DNA of 64,000 bases from JAAYCI01 sp964370045 (GCA_964370045.1 CAYJGZ010000014.1:7075-71074); one strand, 5' to 3'; shown: positions 16,876 through 25,761, counted from the first letter of the stretch. Program-made: numbers and translations. Notes: a model not told the origin generated them from the letters alone.

Positions 16876-17043
16876 GTGCCTAAAATACTGAAAATATTAC
16901 TTACTATTGTTGCGTTGATAGCGGGTATAGTGCTGATACTGTTTATTATTTCCATAGTTGCGGGCTTTGAGTCCTTGGGGGCGATGATGAGCCACATTAT
17001 GAGCTATCTTAACTTCATTTGGGAAGAGCGCTTTTTGAGTTGA
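16876..17043 (+). CDS. small single-pass membrane protein
   Basis: 55 codons starting with GTG at 16876 behind a strong AAGGGGGG site. The product is KILKILLTIVALIAG followed by a hydrophobic helix (about residues 4-28) and a short C-terminal tail ending FIWEERFLS. It resembles the next small gene in layout (KxxxK, long Val/Ile helix, then GEFSSFG or GFESLG, then an aromatic-rich tail). Function unknown. It lies 131 bases after the kinase. Confidence 0.6.
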   Translation: MPKILKILLTIVALIAGIVLILFIISIVAGFESLGAMMSHIMSYLNFIWEERFLS

Positions 17044-17097
17044 GCGTTGTGTGTCATGAGCTATAAAAAGATAACATTTTTCGCAGGGGGATAAAAA

Positions 17098-17286
17098 ATG
17101 AAAATTTTTCTCAAAGTGCTACTATGGGTAGTGCTTGTGGTGATAGTAGTGATTGTTGTTATGGCGCTTGCTATCGTTATTTCGGGGGAGTTCAGCAGCT
17201 TTGGCGATTTGTTTGAGTATTTGTTTACTCGCTACGATGAGGGAGATGGCATTTTGCGTATCATCTCACCTTTTGTACGAATGTAA
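17098..17286 (+). CDS. small single-pass membrane protein
   Basis: 62-aa protein: MKIFLKVLL, an almost pure Val/Ile/Leu helix (residues 6-30), then GEFSSFGDLFEYLFTRYDEG and a short amphipathic tail. A GCAGGGGG site precedes the ATG. It looks like a paralogue of the 55-aa protein 55 bases upstream, and a terminator follows. Function unknown; tiny membrane regulators or stress peptides are possible, but nothing in the sequence decides it. Confidence 0.65.
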   Translation: MKIFLKVLLWVVLVVIVVIVVMALAIVISGEFSSFGDLFEYLFTRYDEGDGILRIISPFVRM

Positions 17287-17331
17287 AGCTATAAACTGGT
17301 GTGAAATCGATTTGTAGTCGTTAATGAACTG

Positions 17332-17377
17332 AAAAAGCTATCCTGCAACAGGGTGAGTTGTTGCAGAATAGCTTTTT
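17332..17377 (+). terminator. terminator after the small membrane genes
   Basis: AAAAAGCTAT-C-CTGCAACA pairs with TGTTGCAG-A-ATAGCTTTTT. Confidence 0.88.
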
Positions 17378-17512
17378 AGTTTGCAATTAAACTACACATG
17401 AGTGAATAAGTGCAATTTAATATACATATAACAAAATAAGAGGTGTAAATAATACTGCATTGCTTTTGGTGAAGAATAACAACGCTAAATCGATGCATTT
17501 ACGAATGATACT

Positions 17513-18100
17513 CTACAATGTTGCAACATGCCTGCTTTGGTGTGTCAGCCCGAGTGCAGGCACACGGCTGAGCAGTAGCGTAGCCACCAGCACGATTAGA
17601 ACATCAGGGCCGGACCAGGTGATGTTGTAAAGGAAAGAGTGAACCACTGCGGAAGTGCCTGCGCCGGGGGGCCAGATGAGAATGCCGGAGAAAAAGCTAC
17701 AAGTAAAGCGCATAATCCCCGTGAGCAGAATGCCAAATGAGATTCCCAATGTGGCATTTTTGAAGCGCCTTGCAAGAGGCCCTGTGAGCGCAAGACAGCT
17801 ATATGCGAGAATGTAATCCAGCAGTATGCACAAAAGTACAGCCCACCATGTGTGCAGATAACTAAGGTTTTTAAGCCCTTGGAACAGCTGCAACACGCTG
17901 TATAGCCCTGCGGTGGCAAATCCCCAGTAGATATTGTGTCGTAGGCTCATCAGGATAATGGGCAGTGTGGAAAAGATGGTGACGCTACCGCCCAATGGCA
18001 TTTCAAAGCGGTAGATGCTGGACAGGCCAAACGCCAGCGCCACCATCAGTGCACCCTCTACGAGGATGGCGGTTCGGCTCATTTGGGATGGAGCTTTCAT
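17513..18100 (-). CDS. thiT: ECF thiamine transporter substrate-binding component ThiT
   Basis: 195-aa protein with six hydrophobic segments. ThiT marks are the RFEMPLGGSVTIFSTLPI loop near the N-terminus and an Arg-Phe-containing helix (TGIMRFTCSFFSGILIW) in the place of the family thiamine-site motif. It binds thiamine in the membrane and works with the shared ECF energizing module, which is not in this window. The upstream TPP riboswitch with terminator confirms thiamine control. A repeat element (copy D) lies in its 5' leader. AAGGAAT precedes the ATG at 18100. Confidence 0.92.
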   Translation of the reverse strand: MKAPSQMSRTAILVEGALMVALAFGLSSIYRFEMPLGGSVTIFSTLPIILMSLRHNIYWGFATAGLYSVLQLFQGLKNLSYLHTWWAVLLCILLDYILAYSCLALTGPLARRFKNATLGISFGILLTGIMRFTCSFFSGILIWPPGAGTSAVVHSFLYNITWSGPDVLIVLVATLLLSRVPALGLTHQSRHVATL

Positions 18101-18151
18101 GTGTACATTCCTTCTTTCAAATAGTGTGACATAAGGGAAAAGCTAAAAACC

Positions 18152-18262
18152 CGGTGTGGGCAAACGAGGTGACTTATTTGCTATATCCCCGCCGCAGGCG
18201 GGGATATAGCGCCTTCTTCTTGCGCTTAACGTATTCTAAATCACCTCTATGTGTCCACTCCC
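18152..18262 (+). repeat. dispersed palindromic element, copy D
   Basis: Sits between the riboswitch terminator and thiT, so it is in the thiT leader (antisense orientation relative to thiT). Start CGGTGTGGGCAAACGAGGTG, central hairpin GCTATATCCCCGCC/GGCGGGGATATAGC, then TTGCGCTTAACGTATTC, and end TATGTGTCCACTCCC. Confidence 0.9.
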
Positions 18263-18275
18263 TAAAAACCCACGC

Positions 18276-18307
18276 ACAAAAAAACCTGCGGAATAAAAAC
18301 CGCAGGT
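18276..18307 (-). terminator. riboswitch-controlled terminator of thiT
   Basis: On the minus strand ACCTGCGG, A+T loop, CCGCAGGT, then seven T. It lies about 30 bases after the TPP aptamer and before thiT, as expected for transcription attenuation when TPP is bound. Confidence 0.85.
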
Positions 18308-18337
18308 CGTAGTTATTTTGCAATAAAATAGTGGCAA

Positions 18338-18422
18338 AACTTCCTACGCCGGCATTACCCGGTTCAGGTCATAGGGTCCTCACCAAAGGTGAATCTCAGC
18401 CGTTTGCACAGCACCCCTGTTT
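18338..18422 (-). ncRNA. TPP riboswitch aptamer
   Basis: The minus strand contains the thi-box signatures GGGGTGC, then CTGAGATTCACC, GACCC, TGACCTGAACCGGGTAATGC and CGGCGTAGGAAG in correct order. It binds thiamine pyrophosphate and controls the terminator just downstream and hence thiT. Confidence 0.96.
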
Positions 18423-18521
18423 TTATGTCCAAGGTAATTATAGCGCAGTGGGGCAGGGCTGTCAACAAAAAAATGGGATAGGAGGTGGCAAAATCGTTGT
18501 TTTTTTACATATAGCAAACCG

Positions 18522-19157
18522 CTACGCAACACCCTTTTTGGGGCACAGTTCATTCAGCACACACTGCTCGCAAAACGCAGTGCGTGAGGTGCACACCGCC
18601 CTCCCGTGAAGCACGCACCTGTGGCAAAAGTCGTTGCTCTCCTCGGGTGGGAGCACACGCCGTAGTGCGGTTTCCACCTTCATGGGGTCTTTGCTGGCAA
18701 GAAAGCCAAGGCGGTTTGCCATGCGAATACAGTGTGTGTCCGCAATCACAACGCCCGGCGTGCCGAAAATATCCCCAAGGATGAGGTTGGCGCTTTTACG
18801 CCCCACCCCCGGCAGGCGCAGTAGCCCCTCCATCGTGTCGGGCAGGCGGCCATCGTATTCCTCCACCACCATGCTAAGTGCGGCGTGAATATCCCGTGCC
18901 TTGCTGTTGCCAAGCCCGCAGGACTTTATTCGCTCGCACAGTTCCGCCTCGCTAAGCGCCGCAAGCGCAGCGGCAGTGGGGTAGTCCTCAAAAAGCTTCT
19001 CTGTGACAATGTTCACACGTGCGTCGGTGCACTGCGCAGAAAGCCGCGCAGCTACGAGTAATTGCCACGCATTATCATAGTCGAGTGAGCATATGCCCAC
19101 AGGGTAGGCATCCTTCAAAAGCTGTACAATTTTGGCTGTGTCTGTTTTTGTGCGCAT
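18522..19157 (-). CDS. nth: endonuclease III
   Basis: 211-aa base-excision DNA glycosylase/AP lyase for oxidised pyrimidines. The helix-hairpin-helix LPGVGRKSAN carries the nucleophile Lys121, and VIADTH carries the catalytic Asp140. The [4Fe-4S] ligands are Cys189, Cys196, Cys199 and Cys205 in the canonical C-x6-C-x2-C-x5-C spacing. Length and start (AGGGGA upstream) are normal. It is followed on the same strand by the riboswitch region of thiT. Confidence 0.96.
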   Translation of the reverse strand: MRTKTDTAKIVQLLKDAYPVGICSLDYDNAWQLLVAARLSAQCTDARVNIVTEKLFEDYPTAAALAALSEAELCERIKSCGLGNSKARDIHAALSMVVEEYDGRLPDTMEGLLRLPGVGRKSANLILGDIFGTPGVVIADTHCIRMANRLGFLASKDPMKVETALRRVLPPEESNDFCHRCVLHGRAVCTSRTAFCEQCVLNELCPKKGVA

Positions 19158-19191
19158 GTGTTTCCCCTTGTGTAAACAATGTATAACAGCG

Positions 19192-21639
19192 CTATTTGAT
19201 TATTTTGCGCATCCTGCGCCAGTTCTTCAGCAAAAGCCACAGCGCCTTGAAAAGCCCGCCTCTTCCGTTGCAGGTGCGCAGCAGTACCTCGGCGGTGTCG
19301 TGGTCTATTGCGCCCTGTGAGAAGGACACAACATTCTTAAAAGGCAGGTTTTCCATGTTGCTACGCAGTAGTTTTTCATTAGCGAGCGGGTCGTCAGAAA
19401 AGTTCATCTGCTTGCGTGCAATGGCCAGCGAGCGCTTTATTGCAAAGCGCACAAGGCGGCTTTCGTACATTTCACCGAGGGCTGTATCCATCGTGTACTC
19501 GCCCTTTTTGCGCAGGGTGTTGCCGATGAAGTTTTTGCCGTACAGCGGCGCAAACATCTCCTGCGAAAAGCTGTTGTCGGCGATAGCGCCGTAGGGGGAA
19601 TCTTTAGCGTACTGCGGCGCACAGCTTAGCGTAACACCCTGCAGCTCCACAGGCATTACAAGCGGCAGGTTGCGGCTGCAGCCACCCACCTGTATTTCAC
19701 AGCGTCCGCTCTCAAGCGCAAGGCCGCCGCTATTAGGCTCGTAGCACAAAAAGCTGCGTGCTGAAATTGTAATGTGCACCGTCTTTTTTTCGCCTGCCTG
19801 CAAAGACACCCGTGCAAAGCCGCACAGCTCGTGCGCAGGCTGCCACATGGCGGAGGACTTGCGAAAGAGGTACACCTGGCACACCTCATCGCCTGCCACA
19901 TCGCCCGTGTTTTGCACCGTGAAGTAGACTTGCAGGTCCTCGCCGTTTGAAAGCGTATCCGCACTAAGGCGCATTTCACCGTACTCAAAGCGTGTGTACG
20001 AAAGCCCAAAGCCAAAGGGGAACTGCACAGAAACATCCGCTGTATCGTAGTATCGGTAGCCCACATAAAGGCTTTCGTTGTAGGTGACCTCTTTTGGACC
20101 CATGGGGTAGTGGTGGTAGCATGGGGTGTCCGAAAGCTGTAGTGGCCAGCTTTCCGCCAGCTTTCCTGCAGGGTTGCACAGCCCAAACAGCAGACGGCGC
20201 ACGCCCTCGCCCACCGCCTGTCCGCCAACATAAGGGCACAGCAATGCCCTTGCGCCCTCGAGCCACGGGGTCTCCACCGCACTGCCACAGCACAGCACAA
20301 CGCATATGTTTTTGTTCACAGCGCTCACGGCCGCCAAAAGCTGTAGCTGAAAGTCGGGCAGGCGCAGGTGCTCCCTATCGTAGCTTTCGCAGTCGTAGTA
20401 GGGGGGCAGGCCCACAAACACAGCCACCTGTCCGCCTTTTTTTGCCGCCTCCACCGCCTGCTGTATCATTTCGGGGCTTGTCTCATACCCACGATAGCCG
20501 GGGATGTACTCAAAGCTTTGCCCTGCGTTTTGCAGGGCCTGCAAAAAGTTTGTGCGTTTTTTGGCGTTTACAACAGAGGAGCCAGCTCCCTGAAAATGCG
20601 GCTTTTCGGCCATTTCACCGATGACACACAGCCGCTCCGTAGCGCTAAACGGTAGCAGTGCATCCTCGTTTTTAAGCAGAACAGCACTTTTTGCAAGCGC
20701 CATCGCCGCAAGCTCGTCGTGTGCGTCGTAGTCGCAAGGTGCGCTTTTGCTCTTGCCCACATGCCGTGCCACCAGCCGCAGGATATTCAGGCAGGCGGTG
20801 TCCAGCGCATCCTCTGTGAGACGATTTTCACGGATGGCCTTTAGTATAATGTATGCGCCGTTGCCGTAGCTGGAGGGCATCTCCAAATCCAGCCCTGCCG
20901 CAATGCCCGCATCCCGCTTGTCCTCTGCGCCCCAGTCGCTCATCACAAGGCCGTCAAAGCCAAAGCGCAGGCGCAGTATCTCGGCCAAAAGGCGGCGATT
21001 GTTGCAGGAGTACACCCCGTTTATCTTGTTGTAGCTTGCCATCACGGTGTGCGGCTTTGCGCTTTTTACGGCTATTTCAAACGGCTTTAGGTAAAGCTCG
21101 AACAGCGCGCGCTCGTCCACGGCGGCGCTTACGGACATGCGCCGTGTCTCCTGGCTGTTCACCGCAAAATGCTTTAGCGAGGCGGACACGCCTTTGCTCT
21201 GCACGCCCTCTATCCATGCGGCGGCAAGCTGCCCTGAAAGCAGTGGGTCCTCCGAAAAATATTCAAAGTTGCGGCCGCAAAGCGGACTGCGCTTTATGTT
21301 TGCGCCCGGCCCCAGCAGGACATCCACATCCTGTGCCGCCGCTTCGATGCCCATCGCCTGCGCCACCTCTTTCATTAGCTCCACGTCCCAGCTGCTCGCC
21401 ATTGTGACAGCAGGGGGAAAGCAGGTGGCAGGTATGCTAAGGCCGCCATTTTGCTCGACATTCTCCTTGTCCTCACGGCGAACACCGTGCGGCCCATCCG
21501 CCAAAAATATGGCAGGAATGCCCTTTTCGGGGTAAGCTTTCGTTTCCCAAAAGCCTACACCACTGCACAGCTCCGCCTTTTCTTCAAGGCTCAGCTCGGC
21601 TATAATATCTACGATATTACGTCCATTTAACTCTGTCAT
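19192..21639 (-). CDS. glycoside hydrolase family 3 beta-glycosidase
   Basis: 815 aa without signal peptide, so cytosolic. N-terminal GH3 barrel (about 15-300) with KHFAVNSQE and the nucleophile Asp235 in LVMSDWGAED; GH3-C sandwich (about 335-540); a fibronectin-III-like domain (about 575-645, VQNTGDVAGDEVCQVYL); and a C-terminal extension (about 690-815) with Met/Lys/Arg-rich helices of unknown role. Likely cleaves beta-glucosides or related oligosaccharides taken up by the cell; substrate not determinable. AGAGGT precedes the ATG at 21639. No sugar transporter is adjacent. Confidence 0.92.
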   Translation of the reverse strand: MTELNGRNIVDIIAELSLEEKAELCSGVGFWETKAYPEKGIPAIFLADGPHGVRREDKENVEQNGGLSIPATCFPPAVTMASSWDVELMKEVAQAMGIEAAAQDVDVLLGPGANIKRSPLCGRNFEYFSEDPLLSGQLAAAWIEGVQSKGVSASLKHFAVNSQETRRMSVSAAVDERALFELYLKPFEIAVKSAKPHTVMASYNKINGVYSCNNRRLLAEILRLRFGFDGLVMSDWGAEDKRDAGIAAGLDLEMPSSYGNGAYIILKAIRENRLTEDALDTACLNILRLVARHVGKSKSAPCDYDAHDELAAMALAKSAVLLKNEDALLPFSATERLCVIGEMAEKPHFQGAGSSVVNAKKRTNFLQALQNAGQSFEYIPGYRGYETSPEMIQQAVEAAKKGGQVAVFVGLPPYYDCESYDREHLRLPDFQLQLLAAVSAVNKNICVVLCCGSAVETPWLEGARALLCPYVGGQAVGEGVRRLLFGLCNPAGKLAESWPLQLSDTPCYHHYPMGPKEVTYNESLYVGYRYYDTADVSVQFPFGFGLSYTRFEYGEMRLSADTLSNGEDLQVYFTVQNTGDVAGDEVCQVYLFRKSSAMWQPAHELCGFARVSLQAGEKKTVHITISARSFLCYEPNSGGLALESGRCEIQVGGCSRNLPLVMPVELQGVTLSCAPQYAKDSPYGAIADNSFSQEMFAPLYGKNFIGNTLRKKGEYTMDTALGEMYESRLVRFAIKRSLAIARKQMNFSDDPLANEKLLRSNMENLPFKNVVSFSQGAIDHDTAEVLLRTCNGRGGLFKALWLLLKNWRRMRKIIK

Positions 21640-21696
21640 TTACGTGTTACCTCTCTTTGGCTGTATCGGCGGTGCACCTGCTTTGTGTGTGGCAAA

Positions 21697-22974
21697 TTAC
21701 CCAAACTTTGCCCTTATCTGCTCCCAGTAGCTCTTAAATGCCTGCTCGGTTTTGTTTTCGCCAAAGCTGTAATATTCTCTATCTGCGAGCGTATCGGGCA
21801 GGTACTGCTGTGCCACCCACCTGCCGGGTGCATCGTGTGGATAGCGGTAATGCTGACCCTTTACCTTGGCATCCTCGCCGTCAAAGTGCTTGTTTTGTAA
21901 GGTGCGTGGGATGGGCCCGAAGTTGCCGTTTTTCACGTCTTCACGTGCCATTGCAATGCCGAGATAGGCGGTGTTGCTCTTGGGCGATAGCGCCACCATC
22001 ACCACCGCATCCGCAAGCGGTATGGCGGCCTCGGGCAGGCCCACCTGAAGCGCTATGTCCACCGCCGCCTTTACGATGGGCAGTATCTGCGGATAGGCAA
22101 GCCCCACATCCTCCGCCGCTGTTATCAAAAGGCGACGGCAGGCGCTGGGCAGGTCCCCTGCCTCCAAAAGGCGTGCAAGATAGTGCAGTGCGGCGTTTGC
22201 ATCACTGCCCCTCATGGACTTTTGGTAGGCTGAAATAATATCGTAGTGCTCGTCCCCCTCGCGGTCGTAGCGCATACTGCTTTTTTGCGCCACCTGCGAT
22301 GCGGCATCAACGCTGAGCGCAAGGTTGCCCTCTTCATCCTTGGGTGCGGCGCTGATGATAAACTCAAGGCTGTTCAGCGCCTTGCGCATATCGCCGCCGC
22401 TTGCGGTGGCAAGCTTTTGCAGTGCGCCGTCCTGCGCTGCAGCGCTGATGCCCTGCAATTCTTGAATTTTCCCGAGCGCATTTTCAAGACCCAAAAGCAC
22501 ATCCTGCGCAGTGAGCGCCTTAAACTCAAACGTAGTACAGCGGCTGAGTAGTGCGCTGTAAATGTAAAAGTAGGGGTTTTCGGTGGTGGAGGCAATCAGC
22601 GTGATACTGCCATCCTCTATGAACTCAAGCAGGCTTTGCTGTTGCTTTTTATTTAGATATTGTATCTCATCAAGGTAGAGAAGTACGCCGTTTTGCCCCG
22701 AAAAGCTGCCCACGTCCTTCACTACATCTCGGATGTCACCTGTGGAGGCGGACGTGCCGTTCAGCTTGTGCAAAAGCATGTTGCTGTTGTCGGCAATTAT
22801 GCGAGCGACTGTTGTTTTTCCGCAGCCGGACGGCCCGTAAAAAATCATGTTGGGCACAACACCCGCATCCAAAGTGCGCCTGAAAACAGCATCGTTGCAC
22901 AGCAAATGCCGCTGACCCACCACCTCGCTTAGGGTGCTTGGGCGCAGACGGTTTGCAAGAGGTGTTTTTTGCAT
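21697..22974 (-). CDS. rarA: replication-associated recombination protein A (AAA+ ATPase)
   Basis: 425-aa RarA/MgsA protein. It starts with the family RLRPSTLSEVVGQRHLL; Walker A is GPSGCGKTT at 47-55, Walker B LYLDEIQYLN around 98-107, sensor 1 STTENPY, and the C-terminal MgsA region ends the protein (HYRYPHD and QQYLPD). Acts at stalled replication forks with SSB and recombination factors. Single gene between the GH3 gene and the esterase gene, same strand. Confidence 0.95.
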   Translation of the reverse strand: MQKTPLANRLRPSTLSEVVGQRHLLCNDAVFRRTLDAGVVPNMIFYGPSGCGKTTVARIIADNSNMLLHKLNGTSASTGDIRDVVKDVGSFSGQNGVLLYLDEIQYLNKKQQQSLLEFIEDGSITLIASTTENPYFYIYSALLSRCTTFEFKALTAQDVLLGLENALGKIQELQGISAAAQDGALQKLATASGGDMRKALNSLEFIISAAPKDEEGNLALSVDAASQVAQKSSMRYDREGDEHYDIISAYQKSMRGSDANAALHYLARLLEAGDLPSACRRLLITAAEDVGLAYPQILPIVKAAVDIALQVGLPEAAIPLADAVVMVALSPKSNTAYLGIAMAREDVKNGNFGPIPRTLQNKHFDGEDAKVKGQHYRYPHDAPGRWVAQQYLPDTLADREYYSFGENKTEQAFKSYWEQIRAKFG

Positions 22975-23015
22975 AAAAGCCTCCCTTGTGCACGGCAGAG
23001 TGTGTTGCGCAAAAC

Positions 23016-23843
23016 CTATGGGTTCACTTCGGCCGACCAGTCACGCTTTTTTCGCTCTGCGTAGCCGTCGCCCTTTATAAAGCTTACAAACTCCGCAAAG
23101 CTTCTGTCGCAAAAGCTCCACTCGTGCAGGCCCTCCCACTCCATGTAGGTGTAGTCGAGCGGCAGGCTTTCGGCGCACTGCTTAAAATGCAGGTTTTGGG
23201 TGCGGATTAGTATTCTGTCGTCGTCATCCTGCTCCCCACATGTGCAAAGGATGCGTGGCTGTTCGCTCTTGGGCAGGGCGGACAGCTTGCTTGCAAGCGT
23301 GCACAGTGATTCTTCCTCGGGGGGCATGAAGCCGTCCCCCCAAACGGGTGCAAAAAAGCTGCGAGGAAGTAGCGTGTCGGAGGAAGTTTTGAATATAGGT
23401 ATGTGAAGTGCCCCCGAAAAGCTACCTATGGCGGCGTAGCGCTCGGGGTGCATCATGCCTATGCGCAGTGCGCCGTAGCCGCCCATCGAAAAGCCTGCGA
23501 TAAAGTTTTTTTCACGTTCGGTAGGCAGGCGAAAAATCTTGTGCAGCTGGCGTGGGATTTCCTCGGTGATAATGCTGTACCAGGGCGCACCGTAGCACAT
23601 GTCGGTGTAAAAGGAGTTGCTTGCGTCGGGGCACACCAGCACATAGCCGTTATCGGCGGCATAGCGGCAGACGGCCGTCATGTACATCCAGTCGCCGCTG
23701 TTACTGCCCATTCCGTGCAGTAGCGTGATGACACCCTTTACCTCGTTGCCCACTATGTCGGGCAGGTCAGTAGGGTAGTAAAGCCGTACTGCCAGCGTGC
23801 GAAAATACTCGGGTATTTTTATCTCTGCGGTGATAAACGCCAT
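23016..23843 (-). CDS. esterase D-like alpha/beta hydrolase
   Basis: 275-aa serine esterase. The nucleophile elbow is GFSMGGYGA with Ser119, LLHGMGSNSGDW forms the oxyanion region, and GLHEWSF supplies the catalytic His near the C-terminus. No signal peptide. The family includes acetyl-xylan/feruloyl esterases and S-formylglutathione hydrolases; the sequence does not decide. The start at 23843 is preceded by AGAGGAGAC; the longer in-frame readings from 23870 or 23936 lack a ribosome site. Confidence 0.87.
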   Translation of the reverse strand: MAFITAEIKIPEYFRTLAVRLYYPTDLPDIVGNEVKGVITLLHGMGSNSGDWMYMTAVCRYAADNGYVLVCPDASNSFYTDMCYGAPWYSIITEEIPRQLHKIFRLPTEREKNFIAGFSMGGYGALRIGMMHPERYAAIGSFSGALHIPIFKTSSDTLLPRSFFAPVWGDGFMPPEEESLCTLASKLSALPKSEQPRILCTCGEQDDDDRILIRTQNLHFKQCAESLPLDYTYMEWEGLHEWSFCDRSFAEFVSFIKGDGYAERKKRDWSAEVNP

Positions 23844-23980
23844 GTTCACAGTCTCCTCTTGTGTGTGCATTAAAATCGTTATTTGTGGCAAAATAAATGG
23901 TGAAAGCAATACTTTTACACATGATATATTATACACCTAAATGGACATAAGGCAATAGTGGGTGGCATATGCCAAGCACA

Positions 23981-24021
23981 AAAAATCCCCCACAGCTCGG
24001 GGTCTCGAGGCTGTGGGGGAT
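23981..24021 (-). terminator. terminator of glyA
   Basis: ATCCCCCACAGC pairs with GCTGTGGGGGAT. On the minus strand a run of six T follows. Because it lies beyond repeat copy E, the glyA transcript should contain that element in its 3' UTR. Confidence 0.85.
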
Positions 24022-24066
24022 ACATATTTGCCTAAAAATAAACTGAAGTCAAATCACTTCAAAGTT

Positions 24067-24199
24067 GGGATGCAGACAAAAGTGTTGATGTAGTTTGTGG
24101 TCTATACTCCTCCGCCTGCGGTGGGGGAGTATAGACCACATTCTTTTCGCACTTAAAGTATAGCATTTACCTCTAAATAAATGCTATGCGTCCGCTCTT
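24067..24199 (+). repeat. dispersed palindromic element, copy E
   Basis: The most diverged copy, ending six bases from the glyA stop. Central hairpin GTGGTCTATACTCC/GGAGTATAGACCAC around TCCGCC-TGC-GGTGGG; the arms differ from all other copies yet remain complementary. The end ATGCGTCCGCTCTT corresponds to TGTCCACTCCC. It has about 14 extra bases near ATAAATGCTATGC. Confidence 0.75.
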
Positions 24200-24204
24200 C
24201 AAAA

Positions 24205-25455
24205 TTACTCGTACAGAGGGAATTTTTTGGTCATTGCCTTTACTGCTGCAATGTTTTCCTCTTTGGTCTCTTCGTAGCGGAACACGCAGTTTGCAATGCA
24301 CTTTGCAATTTGCTTCATTTCCTCTTCGCCAAAGCCACGGGTGGACACAGCGGGTGTGCCTATGCGAATGCCGCTTGTCACGAAAGCCTTCTCGGGGTCG
24401 TTGGGCACGGTGTTCTTGTTGCAGGTGATGTGAATGGTGTCAAGGCGTTCCTCAAGGTCTTTGCCCGTAACGCCTGTGCCACGCAGGTCTACTGTCATCA
24501 GGTGGTTTTCTGTGCCACCGCTCACAACCTTTAGGCCCTCGCTCATCAGTGCGGCGGCCAGTGCCTTTGCGTTGTCCACAATCAGCTGCTGATACACTTT
24601 GAACTCAGGCTGTAGTGCCTCGCCGAAGTTTATCGCTTTTGCGGCGATAACGTGCATGAGCGGGCCGCCCTGAATGCCGGGGAAAATTGCCTTATCAATG
24701 GCCTTTGCGTACTTTTCCTTACACAGGATAAGCCCGCCACGGGGGCCACGCATGGTCTTGTGGGTGGTGGAGGTAACCACGTCGCTCATGGGCACGGGGG
24801 AGGGGTGTAGCCCTGCCGCCACAAGCCCTGCGATGTGAGCCATGTCCACCATCATGAGAGCGCCCACTTCGTCCGCAATAGCACGAATTTTTTCAAAGTC
24901 GATAACACGGGAGTAGTTGGAAGCGCCCGCAACAATCATCTTGGGCTTTTCTTTAAGTGCAAGCTCACGCATTACGTCGTAGTCCAAAAATCCGTCGTCG
25001 TTTACGCCGTAGGAGATAAAGTTGAAGTACTTGCCGCTGATGTTTACGGGCGAGCCGTGGGTGAGGTGGCCGCCGTGGGAGAGGTTCATGCCCAGCACGG
25101 TGTCGCCGGGTGTTAGCAGTGCAAAATAAACTGCCATGTTGGCGTTTGCGCCTGAGTGGGGCTGTACGTTTGCGTGCTCTGCGCCAAACAGCTTGCACGC
25201 ACGCTCACGTGCGAGGTCCTCCACAATGTCCACATACTCACAGCCGCCGTAGTAACGGTGGCCGGGGTAGCCCTCGGCGTATTTGTTGGTGAGCGCACTG
25301 CCCATGGCAGCCATAACAGCGGAAGAAACAAGGTTCTCGCTGGCGATAAGCTCTATGTTGTCCCTTTGGCGGCCAAGCTCCAGCGCCATGCCCTTGCCCA
25401 CGGCCTCGTCCCATTTTGTTACAAACCCAATGGTATCCACAATTTCCTTAAACAT
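24205..25455 (-). CDS. glyA: serine hydroxymethyltransferase
   Basis: 416-aa PLP enzyme interconverting serine and glycine with tetrahydrofolate, the main one-carbon source. The PLP Lys233 lies in TSTTHKTMRGPRGG, with ELIASENLVS near the N-terminus, GYPGHRYYGGCE and VDMAHIAGL in place. Single gene with its own promoter (25605-25633) and a leader of about 150 bases. Confidence 0.97.
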   Translation of the reverse strand: MFKEIVDTIGFVTKWDEAVGKGMALELGRQRDNIELIASENLVSSAVMAAMGSALTNKYAEGYPGHRYYGGCEYVDIVEDLARERACKLFGAEHANVQPHSGANANMAVYFALLTPGDTVLGMNLSHGGHLTHGSPVNISGKYFNFISYGVNDDGFLDYDVMRELALKEKPKMIVAGASNYSRVIDFEKIRAIADEVGALMMVDMAHIAGLVAAGLHPSPVPMSDVVTSTTHKTMRGPRGGLILCKEKYAKAIDKAIFPGIQGGPLMHVIAAKAINFGEALQPEFKVYQQLIVDNAKALAAALMSEGLKVVSGGTENHLMTVDLRGTGVTGKDLEERLDTIHITCNKNTVPNDPEKAFVTSGIRIGTPAVSTRGFGEEEMKQIAKCIANCVFRYEETKEENIAAVKAMTKKFPLYE

Positions 25456-25604
25456 AACTGAACAATCCTCCCTAATATAGTCTTTTTATGAGCAAATGTC
25501 GCAACATTTAATACAAAACATGTGTAGAAATGCCTACGACATCGCTGTAATACCCTGTACAAAATTTCGACGAACTCGCAAAAATATTCATACATTAAAA
25601 CAGT

Positions 25605-25633
25605 ATTATACTTTGTTTTTGTGTAGTATACAA
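25605..25633 (-). promoter_or_regulatory. promoter of glyA
   Basis: On the minus strand TTGTAT, 17-base spacer, TATAAT. The leader that follows is about 145 bases and contains AAATGT-CGCA-ACATTT (25495-25510), a small inverted repeat that could be an operator. Confidence 0.6.
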
Positions 25634-25712
25634 GACATAAATACGAAAAATATTTAGTTAAAAGGCAAAAAAACTTTTTTTGTGTACTAAAAATGAAAGA
25701 AAAATGCGAAAA

Positions 25713-25745
25713 TCCCTCGGAAATGCAGGGTGCATCTCCGAGGGA
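25713..25745 (-). terminator. terminator of groESL
   Basis: TCCCTCGGA pairs with TCCGAGGGA 17 bases after the groEL stop; T-rich sequence follows on the minus strand. Confidence 0.85.
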
Positions 25746-25761
25746 GGTGTGAGCAAAGAAA

